64,000 bases of DNA from Spirogloea muscicola (Eukaryota; Streptophyta; Zygnematophyceae; Spirogloeales; Spirogloeaceae). The position numbers were made by a program, and so were the translations under genes. The notes beneath the pieces are model-generated. The model had not been told where the DNA came from and ran no database searches. It was given only the letters and a program-made list of their open reading frames with translations. Shown piece after piece: positions 1-13,430 of the stretch. The number at the start of each line of letters is the position of its first letter. Positions within the stretch are counted from its first letter, which is position 1. The DNA lies in NCBI GenBank assembly GCA_009602725.1, contig WELB01000149.1:1-64000 (forward strand), in the 5' to 3' direction.

Positions 1-110
1 GCGCCCGTCGACAGCGGAGCCGAGGTGCCCCGGCTGCTCGCGCGCAGCTGCGGGCCTAGCGCGTGGAGCCTGCGCTGCCGCGAGCGGCGCGCCGCCGTTT
101 CTGGCCGGAG

Positions 111-3100
111 ATGGCTCGTTCCGTGCACTGGCGGCTCTTCCAGCGGCGCTGCGCCGTGGCCCTGCGCACCGGCCTGGCCGCGCTCCTGGCCGGCGGCCTC
201 GTCTCGCTGGGCAGCCTCAGCGCCTGGATGGTCGTCCCCTTCTTCTCCGCCGTACTGGCCATCCTCATCACTGGTACGCCGTCCACTTCCTCTCGCTCGA
301 CTCTGGCCAGGACTTGAGCCTTCTTCTGCTCCTGCCGTCGCTCTCGAGGGCGGGCGACAGACGGGCAACGGCTCCCGCGGCTGTGTCAGAACGACGCGGA
401 ATGACGACTTGCGGTATTACTGCAAAGGGGTGCTGTCTCGGAGGTGCTTGTTGGAACGCTGCTCTTGGGTCCCTGCCAAGATCAGCAATCCATCGTCTAA
501 AGTCCCACTTCTTTAAGAGCTTGACAGAAATCTCGGCTTTTCGATTCACGGGTGTCACTCAGTGACTGCTTTTGTCACAGATGCGACTCTCGGGAAGGCC
601 CTGAAGAACGCTGTCCTGCTCACCTGGGGCTGCTTGGGAGCTGCGGTGAGCACTCCCCCGCTGCTGCTAAAGGCATGTCTCTGCGTGAGGTCCTCACTGA
701 GTACCTCGAGATGGCACCAAAGATTGGAATGAGAAAGACATCTTGGACTCCAGCACATTCTTCCTCCCATTTCAATGAGTGTTGCCTGTCTTGACACCTT
801 CTAAGTGCTTTGTGCTTGAGTGACAATAATAGTGCGTCTGCACACTGTACTGCTGCCACTTTCAGCCGCGGTAACAACGTTGCAATATCTTGTGCTCATG
901 TTTTTGCCAGCTGACGGCGCTGCTGGCACGTAAAATACTTGGTCCATCTCGGGGCGCAATGCTTAGTACACTGGCTGCAACCAGCTTCATCTTCTCCTAG
1001 TACGCTCTCTTGCCTTGCCGTCAGCTTGGATAGATATGCATCATGGCACATCGTGGCTTGCTCACATCAGAGATGCATCAGGCTCGGCATTTACATGCCA
1101 ATACACTTAACTTGCTAAATCTTAGTACTTTGAAGTGGTTAATCAAGCTCCTGCTGCCACTCTTGGGAGCTATGGCTCATCAGCCCCCCTCTGCACTGCC
1201 AGCCCGGACGTGGACGTGCTGGTGAAGAAGATTGCTCTGGCAGTTGGAGCCATCACATATGTCATGTTCGCTTCTGTGCAGTCCACCCCACTGCTCTTTC
1301 CCCTTCGTCTGGTGGGTGCCTTTGCTTACCAGCTATCGAGACGATGTTCTGAGCTCGGATCAAGCTTACATCTGTAAGCAATTAGGAAGTAGACTAGTGA
1401 TAGTAGACAGTAGACTGTACTCAGTCAAGCTCTGCACCCTACTCATAGATCTGGCTTATGTCAATCTTGTTCCTAGTCTTGTGTGACTTCCTTGGTTCTT
1501 ATATTGGGGCCCCCAGAAGCTTGGCGGCGAGGCTCAGCAGTGAGTGCAATGGGCCCAACATTGTATCTCTGTGAAGCTCTCTAACAGTCGGGCCCTGAAA
1601 CAAAGTGTGTTGCTGTGGCTGCAGTGTGCAACTGGTCTGGCTGGTGCAGCGTGCGCGATCGTAGCGATGCTCCTGCCTATACCACAGCTGGCATATGTCG
1701 AGGTCAGCACTCTTAGCACGTCCTTAAGCAAAGCAGCTCAGCTGATTCCTCCTTTCCATTGATCAGATCAGATTGCTGTCTACTGTACCTGCTACCTCTG
1801 TCTACGTGTCTACTCCTTATCAGCAGTGCTGATCAGATTGCTGTGTATTCTCCTGATATCTCCAATCTTGTGCATCATTTTTCTGTAAGTCTAAGGCAAG
1901 TCTATCATAGTTTTTGACCAATGAGAAAAGTGTTGACTATCTGGGGTTTGCATGCTCATACGAGAGTCTCAAAGTAAGGTCAACTCAAAAGACCTTCTGC
2001 AATGTGCGAGCAATTGTGCAGGTGAAGAAGCGCTTGTTGTTTGCAGCCCAATGTGAATCTGCCCTCCTCAAGACTCTATTGGTAAAGTGAAAATATAAGG
2101 AAACCCTCTGCTCTTGGAAGGACTACCCTGATCTTGATCACCTCCCGCTATTCATCCAGCCCTGACTGTAAAGAGCATTCATCTGGCAAAAATGCATTCT
2201 CAACGTGAGCAGCCTTGGTAGGTCAATTGGCACGAAAGTCAGACATGCATAAGGCAGCAATATACACTTGTCTTTTTCTCCAGTCACAGAAACCTGAGGT
2301 TTTACCTTCCAGGATGCTTTTGGGGCCGATGATGCTCGGGCGCTTGCCTTTATTGAGATGCACGTCAAAATTTTAAGCAAAACTGCATCCTCAAATGTTG
2401 TCAGCTTGAAGGTACTTTGTAAATGCAGCTTCTAGGCAACAAGCAAGTGCCCTTTGAGCTGCACAACATGCCAAAGGTCTCATGCAGCAAAAGTACACAC
2501 TGGAGCATCTGATGCATAGCTTTAGCTCGTGCTATATTTATGCGCTGCAGCATATATGTAGTGCTTACTGAGGTGTTTGCATCGGCCAAGAATCACGTAG
2601 GAGCGCGAGTTGGACCTGAGCTGGGAGCTTTGGTTGTATCAAAAACCCCTTCAGTCATTCCGGCGTATAATGAAGGTGTCAACCCCTCTTCTCCCCTTCA
2701 GCAATGTCGTCTCCTGCCCCTTGCCTTATCTCATTGTCCTTAATTGAGCACATTTATTTTGTCAATCAGTCCAGCTAAGATGGCCATTGAGCGTGCCCTT
2801 ACATGCGAAGATCTGCCTCTAAGAAGGTACACTGGAGATGCTGTTTCTGGTCAAGAAGCGCATGCAAAGCTTTATTTGTGGAGTTGCCCACCTGACATTG
2901 CTTCTAATTCAATCCAATTTGTCCACACTGTTTCTCCTCCCTTGCAGTTGCTTGATGCTCTGATAATGCACTCAGCTGGTATGGAGCTTGCTCTAGCTAA
3001 AGGAGAGATTCTCCACAGTCCTCGGGCATTGCGCTGCCTCTTGCGGGAGCCTCTCAGTGACCTCTCCAAGTTTGGAGCGCTTGCTCTGGCAGCTGCCGTC

Positions 3101-6100
3101 AATGATTTCTGGAAGCCCCACTGTAGGTGCCATCATCCTTGTCAAGTCCAACTTTTGCAGTCTCGTTGGTATTGGCCGCTTTATCGAGGATGAAGCAGCA
3201 CTAGCCTTCTTATAGCAGGATAAGCGTTGAGCTGGTTCCTCTTGGCAAATTGCAAGCTGTACTTTTGCACAAGTGCTTCTTGCCCACCTAATGAGCTAGC
3301 ATGCCAATGAAGCAGCTGCAATTTTTTATTGTGCTCGGCTCTTCTTGATCAACTTGCACTTTTCTTTGCAGCCAGGGTGAGGGCAATTGAGGTAGTGAGG
3401 CTAGGAAACGAGCTACTGCAACAATTCAATCACGCACTCAGGCGGGCCAGGGAAGTAGCTTACTATCATCTACCAGCTGACAAGGAGGACAGTCCCGTTC
3501 AACAGCCAGCTGCACATGGTAGCGACCAATGTGAGGAGGAGACCGCACCCACAAACACACCCAGGTTTGGTCTCCAACTTCAGTTCAGCTCACCAACTTG
3601 TCAGAGGCAAAAGGGAGTATGAGGATGCAGGTGTTGTGCAGCCCTCGTGCTGTGTCTGAAGTGCCTGCTGGGGCTGATGATCATATGCAGCAGGCAAGAA
3701 GCTGGGCCTGATTGCTAAAGACACCATCAATGTGTCTGCTAACAGCAGTTCTCACCGTGGCTTCTCAGTCTGGTAGATTCACAATTTTTCATCTTCAATG
3801 CGAAGCACTTTGTGATGGAAATCCTGCATTTCCTGGAAGAGACAGCTTCACCAGGCGAGCCTTCTGGTGAACACGCTATGCCTTTCAGCAACGGCAATGT
3901 AGTCTGTGATATGAAGGTTGTCTTATGAAGGCTACTGCACAACTGTCGTCCACTACCTCATAATAAGAGCGCTATAATGTACTTGAGGACGTTGGCATAC
4001 TGTTGACAGTACATTGATGCTATAGTCTTGGCTAAGATCTGGGCTTCTACACTGCATGCCAGGCAAGCGGAGGGAACTTCACGTGGTGGATTCGATGTAC
4101 AACCTGCAAAAACCTGAGGTTCCAGTTACTGTCAGGCCTGAGGGGAACGAGCCCTCAACTCTAGGGTCATCCAGTCACAATCCAGCTGGAGCAGCAGAAA
4201 CTCACTACTGCGATGGTAGCAGGTGGCACCAGGCAAGGAGAAGACCACAACAGCCATGGTGGACATGGTGGCAGGCGCGCAACTGGCCGCGGAAGGTGAC
4301 CTTCAAGCTCAACACGAGACGACTTAAGGTTGGCAACTTTCACTTATCCCCAGCCCGCATGTCCACTCAAGGTTGCACATCGAGAGAAAGTTAGTCTTCA
4401 GCAGCAATATCATGTTGTAGGAGGATCTCTTCTGCAACATACACATATTTGAGATTCAGAGACCTGAGCAAATCCAGACAACTGGTGGTTGGTGTGCTAT
4501 GATGAAACCACAGGATCCAGCAACACATAGCTGAATACCCTCCATATGTATTGACGGGGTAAATGTCCATATTGAATTTCTTTCTTTGCGTTGCTGTGCA
4601 GTCCTCTGCAAAGATTGCGGTGTCCATGGTCATCTCAGCTATCTTGGGGGACCTCATTACCAAGCCTGGCTTCTGGGCTCCTGTAACTGTTGCGTAAGCA
4701 TATTGCAGAAACATGTTCCCAGAAATACCCTCAAGTAGCCTCAGGTGCAGGCAATCTTTCTTCATATATGTCTGCAGAAGACTCAATACACCAGAATGAA
4801 CTTTATTCAGCTTGCAGACAGTCATTCATAAGCAGTCGACTTCCAGTAGGCTAAGTATGTCCTGCTAAGGTTGTGCTTACTGCACTCAGCTCTGATGACG
4901 ACACTGCAGGTTCGTCATAGGGGGACACCAGGGAGGTTCTTTTCAAGTGTCACTGCTGCGTCTCCAAGTGAGGTTTCATCTTGCCTTCTTCACCACTGTG
5001 CCTGGCCTTCCTTGGAGTAACTGCAATTATTGAAATCTATGAGGTCTGAAAAGCCAACCGATTTTGCAAGAAAACTCCATCAGTTGTTAAGAATTGGCAG
5101 ATGGTTATATGCGGCAATGACAAACCCACTGAGTCCCTGCTTCGAGCCTTACAGGGGACAGTAGCTGGAGCTGTTTATGGCTATCTTGCAATCCTGCTTA
5201 CGCATCATAGTCAGTGGTTGATCCTTGCGGCGCTTGTTCCATGGGTGGTACTATCTTCCTACATACGATACAGGTAAGAAACTCTTATCCCTCCTCCCCT
5301 CTTTGTCTTTCAGCCATGCCTATAAGTAGAAGCGTCACATGTGATGGATAGGGCTCTTTGTTGCTGGGCATTGCTAGGCAATGAATAATGCTTGGGAATG
5401 TCATTGCATCTGTGCATCTCCTGGACTGATGGACAACTTATCAATGTGGTTAATTCCTGTGCAGTAAGGCTGTCGGCTATGCTGGGATTGTGTCAGCTTT
5501 CACAGCTGCCATTATCATGCTCGGATATAGAAGAGCTGCACTGAACGTTCACGACTACGCTCTCAATCGCATTGCTGAAGTACCAGCCAATCTTTTGCAT
5601 GCACCATGAAGTCTACAACAAGTAGTGGCCTTCTTAGCCCTGTAGCAAATGCCTGATCATTCACTTGTCCTGAAGTGCCGACAGAGGCGTCCCATTAGCA
5701 TGGAGTGCAATATTATAGGTTGCTGAGTTGCAAGAAATTGGCTTCAACTTGGCTACTGTACTTATCATTGAATCGAGTCTGTTCCAAATGCTTTGTACAC
5801 ATAACATCATTCTTTGTTTTGGCAGACATGCACAGGAATCACGTGCTTCATTGTGGTAGAGGCTCTGCTTTGGCCCCACCGAGCAGTCAAGCTTGTCAGG
5901 CAGGAACTGGTGTCGTGTTTATCGAACGCGAGGCGTTGCTTTTCAGCTATTGTTGCCTCCTACATGGGCCAAAATTGTTCCAGGTATATTGTTTCTGTCC
6001 GACCTGGTCATGGTGGTGCTTGAGGTGCTCGGTCTTCGGCGGTTGTTTAATGACCGGAAGATGCACAGCTGCACCTGACAATGTTTAAGGAGCTTACTTT

Positions 6101-8229
6101 GCAGAATATGTTGCTTGTCGTTCATAGCCTGGCACACAGTGTTAAGGTCCACTTCTTTGTAAAGCTGTGCAGCTGCCACAGAAGGGCCATCGAGATGGTG
6201 GCAGAAGTGGAGGAGGACGTGAGCAAGAGCATTCTGCTCCAGGTTAGAAGAATCTGATGTATAATATCTGGCGTCCGTAAAGACTGACTCCCAAGCTTGG
6301 AGCATTGTGTAGTGTCAATGTCCTTCAGCTCTACAAATCGGACTGACCTCTTTGATATATACTCCTCCTCAGTGAACACCTAGTCAATTTATCTTTGTGG
6401 GTTGCAGACCATCTTAGCCGAAGAAGCAGCCGCTGAGCCAGATCTCTGGCATGCACCTTTTCCAGCGCAGGTGTAATCTGCCCCCTTTTGCTATGTTCTT
6501 CCAGGTAGGTATAGGCTCATTCTCAGAGATGGTATTGCGTTTCTCAAGGTGGTACTTGTTGCCCTGTCATCCAGATCTACAGCCAGCTCGTCAGGAGCGA
6601 AGGTCGCATCTTAAGCATGCTCGTGAGTGATACTTATAACCAACTCTCGGCTTCGTTGACAGCCGCTTACTTGGTAGAAGCAGATGGTCAGATAGTTCTC
6701 CAGCAAGAGGCCTCACACTGATTTCCTTTGCAGTTTTTCATGGACTGTTGCTTGAGGGCAACTTGCAGCGGGTCTGCAGACGGTCACTTTGAGAAACTCG
6801 TATACCCTCTCAGGTATGACTATGTTGCAAACTTGATGTTTGATTTGCTGATGATGCAAAGCCCTGCTAATATGTGCTGCAATACAAAGTTCCTTGTCCG
6901 ACCACGTCATTCAGGTCATTCAACTTTGACAGGTTTTCTCATACTCTTATCACTGCCTGTGCAGGTCTTCACTGCTCACATTAGAGGCCGAAGTACTCCA
7001 AGTTCTTGACCGCCTGCTGCAGGCACTGGAGCCCAGCCTCACCACCTTTAGGTCGCCCTCGTTGCCGCATACGCTGGCAGCAGGCCGGCAGCCGTGTTCG
7101 CCAGGAATGGAGACTAGTGATGATGCAGCATGCCAGTCGCAAGATGGCAGGCTGCAACATGACATTGGTGGCCACTCTCCTCCAGCATCAGAAAGAAAAT
7201 CTGGGGCTGCAGGCTCCAGGTCATACAGAGGAGCAAGCTCCAGCGGCAGAGTCAAGAGAAGGGAAGTGACTGTTAATGTAGCAGCAGATGCTCACCCGCT
7301 CCTCCTACTGGGGCAGCAAAAGGCCTCCCGTCCCCTAGAAGCTGGATCGGGCAATGATACTGCAGTGGATGCCCTCCAGGCCTTTGAGCTCAGGTTTGTT
7401 GTGAAACTCAGCAGCACTTTTATGACTCTATGCTTGCATGACTTGCATTTCTCCATTAAATTATGGACTTGCTTAGTCTGCATCCTTGTGGCGTGAAGTC
7501 GCGAAGCCTGCAAGTCTAATGTATATTCTATGAGGTACCTTAACTACAGACATTGAGCAGACTGATGAGTCTTGTGGGAACATTGAGGTTGCTCAACTCT
7601 AGCATTTAACCCAATGCTTGACCTCCATGTAGATTTTGCATTTTGCAGGTACAATGAGGTCATTGGTGGTCTGATTGCAGCAAAGAGGGAGGATCCAGCT
7701 GCTCAGATTGTCAACAATTCTGTTATGCTCTCCTTCAACGCCCTAGTTTTCAGGTTGCCCTTGCCGCAGTCTTCGACTCCTCTATTAAGTCATCAAAGTC
7801 TACAAATTGATCCTTGCAAGTTGCGGCAGACAATTTCACAGTTTCTCTTCTAAGAACGTGTGGGCATATGTCACAGCATGCGCACGCTGATCAAGGAGAC
7901 AGTGGATTTGGAATATGGCATCTGTGAGCTACTCCAGGTACTGAGTACCGCAACATTGCACCTTACTCGATGTCAACTTGACGTCAACTTGGTTGCTTGT
8001 CAGCCTTTGTAGTTCCTACATTACATCCTCTGCCAACAATAACGTACTTCAGCTATTATGCAGGTACAAGTTGAGCTAGTTTGTCGGTATAATTGGGCCA
8101 GTCAAACTCACGTGGCCCACTACATTGCAGGTGGAGAGGCCTTTGAATCTGGACGAACTGTCTGCTGCTTATATAGCAGAGACCTTGCTTCCGACCTATG
8201 CACCCAGTGGTCAGCAAGAGGACAACTGA
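111..8229 (+). CDS. FUSC-like (fusaric acid resistance / aromatic acid exporter type) membrane protein, about 20 exons
   Basis: Seen: a chain of short open segments joined by GT-AG introns. The ATG at 111 opens a first exon to 273 with a hydrophobic hairpin; 581-645 continues in phase. Further likely exons lie near 1,202-1,372, 1,586-1,701, 2,774-2,827, 2,948-3,123, 3,371-3,564, 4,603-4,693, 5,101-5,273, 5,465-5,579, 5,826-5,981, 6,180-6,242, 6,409-6,469, 6,572-6,619, 6,735-6,812, 6,966-7,391, 7,650-7,753, 7,877-7,937 and 8,131-8,229 (TGA). Two membrane halves (exons at 0.1-1.7 kb and 4.6-6.0 kb) flank a soluble Arg/Glu-rich part; the second half has a WPHRAVKLVRQEL stretch after its last helix, as in FUSC proteins, followed by an EEAAAEPDLWHAPFP segment. 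Known: FUSC proteins are duplicated membrane modules linked to export of aromatic or organic acids. Inferred: a transporter. The exons between 1.2 and 4.6 kb are the least certain. An upstream GTG at 63 is possible, but the ATG is preferred. Confidence 0.6.
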
Positions 8230-9320
8230 TACCATACATAAAACTAAAACTGAGCATCGGACAGGCACTCTTCATGTGGAATTTTCATGCCGAAGTCATT
8301 CTGCAGTTTGGGCCTGGCTATGGGTTTCTTCAAACAGAGAACCACATCCCATGCTTCAAAGCAAGGGAATATTGAGACGCCACCGCTCATCTGCCCTTGT
8401 CATTATAGGGCAAAAGCAGAGTCAGGGGGGTCTGCAGAATGATATATAACAATGTCTTGGGAACTCAATCTCCAGCCCACAACCCTGGAGGTATGATGCT
8501 CTTCTCACATTATCATACCTGCTGTATATGTATATCAAGCACATGTTGAGAGCATCAACCTTGCACACAATCTGCTTGTTAGCTAAGCACTTATGACTTA
8601 CAACCACAAGGAGGGCTGGATTATCCACCATCAGTTAGCCAAGCAGTTATCACTTACAATCACAAGGAGGGCTGAATCATCCATCATCATGTGCTTGACT
8701 GGGGAGGAGCTGCCAGTCAATATGCTGGCAGCTGGCTTGGTGATGATATGCTTATCAGCTGAGTAGTGCTTCTTGGTGGTTGAGTGTACTGATACAGTAC
8801 CCAGTCTTGTCGAAGTTGCTTGACAGCGTGACCTCTGCAAGGTCAACGGTCAGAAGTTTATGTGAGGTATGATTGCAAGAACTTTATCTTGCTTAAGCAG
8901 GCCAGGATTGCTTTGATTACGTCAATGCCTCTTACCACAATTCTGACGTTGCTGCATTCCTTGTACTTAAGCACAGGAGTACAAACTACAACAAGTCTGG
9001 CTCTTATGCCCAGTAAAAATATGCTGTTCCGACTTCTCTATTGTATCAAGGTAACCAGTACTGCCACCTCACTGAACTTACTCAAAGGATCATGGGATTG
9101 ATGAGCACTTCTCAGCTGAATATGTAAAGGCCAAATCACAGTCTGGTACTGGCCAGTCAATGTATTTCAACAGATGACCTTGGCAGTAAGCAGCACTGTC
9201 AAGGCTAACAATGTCTGGTCCGCTTGCGCAAAAGGCAGCTGCAAGTGCCATGCTCGATGCTTATGGTATTGACAGACAACAATCTGGCCATGCTAATTGT
9301 CAACAGCGGATTACCTTGGC
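8230..9320. other. Intergenic stretch with a small imperfect tandem duplication
   Basis: No gene seen. A segment of about 55 bp at 8,579-8,632 (rich in CACAAGGAGGGCTG) is repeated imperfectly at 8,634-8,690. The rest looks like 3' flank of the FUSC-like gene and unassigned DNA. Confidence 0.5.
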
Positions 9321-9329
9321 ACTTGTGAC

Positions 9330-9640
9330 CAATTGTCGTTCTTGCAACAACGAGTGTCGGCCTGTTTACAACGTGCTACAACGTGCTCAGGGCTCATGCT
9401 TTGCAACAGAAAGCTGGGCGAGCTCTAGTTGGTGGCAGAAGGGCTTCGAATCTGCCATCTGGTATGCAGGCATCGATTATCGACCTTTTATGTGTTGACC
9501 CGTGGTTACTGAGCGGGTCAGTCTGCTGTGGGTGATGTACGTCAACAGATGTGCTTGCCTTCTTTGTACTTGGCCATCTTGGCCTTCGTTTACTTCAAAT
9601 ACACGAAATTACTTCATTTCTAAACGTTTTAGGTACCACG
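9330..9640 (+). mobile_element. LINE family A, degraded 3' end
   Basis: Seen: eroded coding sequence matching the family A polyprotein end (QRAQ..ALHQKAGRALVGG), then a stop region with GGTTACTGAGCGGGTCA and the family A 3' UTR (TTTGTACTTGGCCA ... ACACGAAATT). It is strongly 5'-truncated, as expected for target-primed reverse transcription. Confidence 0.65.
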
Positions 9641-9829
9641 TACCAGATATCATAGATGCTTCTGCCTCGCACAAGCATTTTGGTACTAATTAATGTCGGT
9701 GGTACTTCAACACCATCTGGAAGTCAGATGTTGGGCGGCAGTTGTACAACGTACTCAATATTGCTCATGGATAGAGTAAGACCATGCCTTGCTATGGTTG
9801 GTAAATCTGGTAGTCGTTTTGTTCCCTGA

Positions 9830-10290
9830 CCTCCAGCCAGCAAGTGCAGATCGCAGTATTATTCTGGGCTCGCCTTTCGGGCTGGCTGTTAACAGCCATT
9901 GCACTTTGGGAGGCCCCTTCGTAGCTGCTCAGCGTTGTTGGCCCCTTCGAACCTTTGTCAATTCTCTTCGGGCTGGCTTTTCACAGCCCTTGCCCCCGTA
10001 ATGGGAGTGCCACTTCATTGTTTCTTTGGGAGAGCCACACTCTTTCACAAGCCATCGCCCCACTGTTGATAACTGGCCTCCCATTCTTCTGTTGCTCGCC
10101 CTCCCCGCGGAAAAATGGCTCGCCCACTGAGGATAGGGGCTGGAAAAGCCAGCCCAAAAGAGAATGAACAAAGTACGAGAAGGGGGCCAGGAAGAAGTGC
10201 TCGCCCATAGAGACGAAGGGCTGGCAAGGCCAGCCCAAAAACAATGGACAATGTCTGAAGCCGTAGAAAGAGGTGCTGGACAAGGACTAC
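9830..10290. repeat. Cluster of LINE 3'-tail stem-loops in both orientations
   Basis: Two plus-strand tails (near 9,869 and 9,968, each with GGGCTGGC and a matching CAGCC arm) are followed by two minus-strand tails (10,110-10,190 and 10,200-10,300, GCTCGCCCA ... CCAGCCC). There is no coding sequence between them, so these are tail-only or nearly tail-only insertions. DNA at 9,640-9,830 shows nothing recognisable. Confidence 0.7.
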
Positions 10291-10688
10291 ACTACCAAAC
10301 AAGCCAGGGGAAGCGCTAAGAGCCGCGAGGGCTTCTGGGCGAGCACTTTTCTTCCCGCGAAGCTGCTGCGAAGAAGTGCGGGGGCGGCTTTAGCGGGGGA
10401 ACGGCACGCGCGGCGAGGGGCGGCATTGGCGGGCCAACTGGGGGCAGTTGGGGGCCACCGCCGCTGCGCCGCGTGGCCGCCGGCCCGCCGCGTCGCCTGC
10501 GCCTGCCCCGCCCATCTAACGACCACACCGTTACCTTTGGCCACCTTTGCCAATAGGAGCTTCGTTTCACGTGTTGTTTCCGCCACCGGCCTGGGCAGAG
10601 CTTCCCCTCTCGCGGCAACGCGATGACGTGAACGCGCCATTCCCCCACCCTCAGGACCAGCGGCCAAGCCCCGCCGCCCCACGTGTGC

Positions 10689-10725
<37 letters not shown>

Positions 10726-10731
10726 TGCTGC

Positions 10732-10845
10732 NNNNNNNNNNNNNNNNNNNNNNNNNNNNNNNNNNNNNNNNNNNNNNNNNNNNNNNNNNNNNNNNNNNNN
10801 NNNNNNNNNNNNNNNNNNNNNNNNNNNNNNNNNNNNNNNNNNNNN
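10732..10845. other. Assembly gap (114 N) next to a GCC/GCT tract
   Basis: The gap directly follows a (CCG)n tract at about 10,689-10,731. The first exon of the RING gene runs into it, so its N-terminus cannot be read. Confidence 0.95.
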
Positions 10846-11527
10846 CGCTGCGCCGTGTGCCTGGCCGACTTCCGCGACGGCCAGGTCCTGCGCCTCCTGC
10901 GCGCCTGCGGCCACTACTTCCACCAGGTGGCTGCTCGCCGCCCCCCTCCCAGCGGCGGCCATGGCTGCGCCTCCCCGGCTTGCAGGCTGTTATGCTGGGC
11001 TTCTCTCTCACCAGGAGGCACCTTACTGGGAAGTTGGTGGGCATGTCGTGCGCTTGATTGGGCTGGATGGTGGTTCTGGAGTTCCGTGGGAAACGCTTCT
11101 CTTATGACTTGGCTTTGTGGCAACTGCTTCTATTCATGGTCGTGACGCTTTGCCAATGGCAGCCTAGAAAAGTTAGGTGAAGAAATGTCGGATATAGATA
11201 TAGATTCATGTCAACCTACTGGCGCCGGCGCTTGCGCAGGCGTGCGTCGACGACTGGGCGGGGTACAACGTCACGTGCCCGCTGTGCCGCTCCCGCCTCC
11301 TCGCGCCGTTGGGCGGCGCCGCCGCCGCCGAGCCGGGCGCGGCGGCGGCCATGCCCCACCATAGCGACGACGTCGAAATTGGCGCTTCCGCCGATGGCGC
11401 GGTGGGGCCTCGGTTGCTGCTGTCCACGCAGACGCTGGCGGGCCGCGTGGAGTCGATGCGCGTCCAGCAGGCGCTGCGGCACTGCACCCATGCGCCGCAC
11501 CGCCCGTGGTACGGCCTCGATGCATGA
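10846..11527 (+). CDS. RING-H2 zinc-finger protein (likely ubiquitin ligase), 5' part in gap
   Basis: Seen: exon 10,846-10,926 encodes RCAVCLADF ... ACGHYFHQ, then a GT donor. The acceptor before 11,240 opens an exon starting ACVDDW and containing CPLC, ending at TGA 11,525-11,527. Joined, the pattern is C-x2-C-x15-C-x-H-x2-H-x2-C-x10-C-x2-C, a complete RING-H2 of the ATL type. After the RING comes an Ala-rich and then a short His-containing tail of about 80 residues with no motif I recognise. Known: RING-H2 domains bind E2 ubiquitin-conjugating enzymes and two zinc ions. Inferred: an E3 ligase; any membrane anchor expected upstream would fall in the gap or before it. GC-rich DNA at 10,300-10,680 is probably promoter or 5' exon. 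The start codon is unknown. Confidence 0.75.
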
Positions 11528-11724
11528 CAGCTACAGCCGGCATTTCGTCGGCCACCGCCTGTCAGCCACTGGCCTGCTACCCCGCTCGCGAAAGCATTCT
11601 GACACTTGCCAATGCAGTCGTGGACCTCAATAAGGCCGACAAGTGGGCAAAGTTGAAGCCATGCATTTGATGGCCAGAAGCCTCGCTTGTGTTGCGGCTG
11701 TGTGCTCCAATACGGGGCCCTGCA

Positions 11725-12505
11725 TATGTCAGCTCCGGCTTGGCGAATTGCCGCTGGGTGGCTGGCACCTCCGAATTACTCTAGCTCGCTCCGCAATATT
11801 GTGGTCGCAAGTGCTTGAAGGCGATTCCCAGCTCCTTTTCCCTCCTCCACCTTGTATTCCCCCCCTGGGATGGCAAAGAGCCCACATACTGCAATGTGCC
11901 GCCTCTGGAGGGTCCGTTTATGCAGCCGGCATACAATGGTCTCACGTACCTCATGTCAGTGTCTGTCACTCTCACAATATCCTTGCTCGTAGGAGCCAGA
12001 TCGGTGTAGTGAGCAAGGACCTATCTGGCTCCTACGAGTCAGTATAGCGGGGAGAATGACGTCCTTTCGAGATTGACGGCACTCTTTTTTTTCAGCTCCC
12101 TGTTTATGTGTAGTGCCGAGGACAATGAATTATCGCTGCCGCAGGTGTCCAAGCTCTTCCGCGCCCTTGGCCCAGTACTTCAGAGCTGCAAACAAGGGCA
12201 TACAGTGATGACCTTACTCAATCGTGTTTTGGGCACTCTGGGCGCCAGCAGCTGGCCTTATTGACGGGCCACGAGTTGCTGTGGTAGACCTGCAAACTAA
12301 TTGCCCTCATATTGCTCAATGTAGGTGCTCAGTGTGCAGCTTCTGAAGCGTAAGGATGAAGGAGCAGTTACAATGCAAGCCATCATTGGGCCTGCTTGCC
12401 GGCTTGACCACCTGTCTCATGTAGCTCTTGTTGATCCTTAGATAAAGCTGCCTCGCCACCGTGAAGGAGTCTGCAGGATCACCACCTTGCGGCAGTTCTT
12501 CCGGA
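11725..12505. repeat. Repeat X, copy 1 (unidentified)
   Basis: About 0.8 kb with two paralogues at 15,393-16,205 and 33,672-34,510. Landmarks shared by all three: the CTGGGATGGCA region, CTCTGGAGGGTCCG, GGTCTCA.GTACCTC, and a final block with GTAGCTCTTGTTGATCCT. The minus strand keeps a conserved reading in the final block (DQQELHETG in copy 2, DQQELHDTG in copy 3) and splice-like sites, so X may derive from a minus-strand gene. I do not recognise the product. Confidence 0.6.
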
Positions 12506-12509
12506 TTTC

Positions 12510-13430
12510 TTTCCAATTTGGGCTGGCCTCTTACAGCCTTTCTCTCTGGAAGGGCTCTTTGTTATCTTTGTTATTTAAACATTTGCTGAATTGAAACCGC
12601 TTCTTCTTTCTGGCCTTCACAGCCTCACCCTTCTGGAAGAGCTTACAGCTTTTGAAGAGCTTACTCCTCCTCTCTCCTAAGAATAAGAAAGAGCTCTTCT
12701 ATCAAATGCAATGGCTGTGAGAGGCCAGGCCAAACGAGTGTACAAGGTCTGAAAGGGCCGGAAGGCGCAAAAAGCACATCAAACATTCTCTTGACTTCCA
12801 CGAAGGGCGCTCAATGATGTATAATCAGCAACTAAAATTGACACGAAGTGACCTGTCAGATCCATGGTATCAGTCGGCGGAAGATTGTTCAAAGAACAGG
12901 GGCTCTTTCAAAGGGAGAGAGGGCTGTGAAAAGGAAAAGAAAGGACACTTCCAGGAGAGGGCGGTGGCTGGGAGAGCCCAGCCCTGAATAAAATTTGAAC
13001 CAGGTTCGAAGGAGCCAGAGAAAGCGCTAAGAGCACACAGGTCACCAAGGAGCTACGAAACACTCAGCAACCCCTGTTGAGCAGCCGCAGGTCGGAGAAA
13101 CTGGTCTCCGAGTAGCGGGCCACTGGCCATTTGGCCTTTGTTTGTTCCAAATACACAGAAATCCTGGCCAGGGCCAGAAGAAAGTGCTCGCCCATTGAGA
13201 ATAGGGGCTGGAACAACCAGCCCGAAAAAGAATGAACAGAGTACGAGAAGGGGGCCAGAGGCTGCAGCTAACCGCGACCGGCACGCAGATGCAGCGCGCG
13301 TGCCGTTGACCGCTGCAGCGAGACTGGCAGGCGCATGCGATACACCTGCATGGGAGAGCCCGCAGGCTGTGGAAAGGCAGCCCAAAACCAGTGGACAAAG
13401 GTCCAGATTGGAATAGACGCACAGATATCA
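12510..13430. repeat. Nested LINE 3' fragments and tails
   Basis: Contains a plus-strand tail near 12,520, a minus-strand LINE end near 13,040-13,110, a short family A tail at 13,117-13,165 (+), a minus-strand family B tail at 13,185-13,260 and a minus-strand coding scrap at 13,265-13,375 (VYRMRLPVSLQRS). No complete element. Confidence 0.65.

Noticed and set aside
8579-8690. CRISPR-like or regulatory repeat pair
   Set aside because: Only two imperfect units in a eukaryotic intergenic region.
9830-10290. Tail stem-loops as transcription terminators
   Set aside because: They occur in both directions, far from gene ends and attached to LINE coding ends.
10316-11044. A 242-codon minus-strand frame opposite the RING gene
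   Set aside because: Shadow of the GC-rich exon and gap; the plus strand carries a full RING-H2 with good splice sites.
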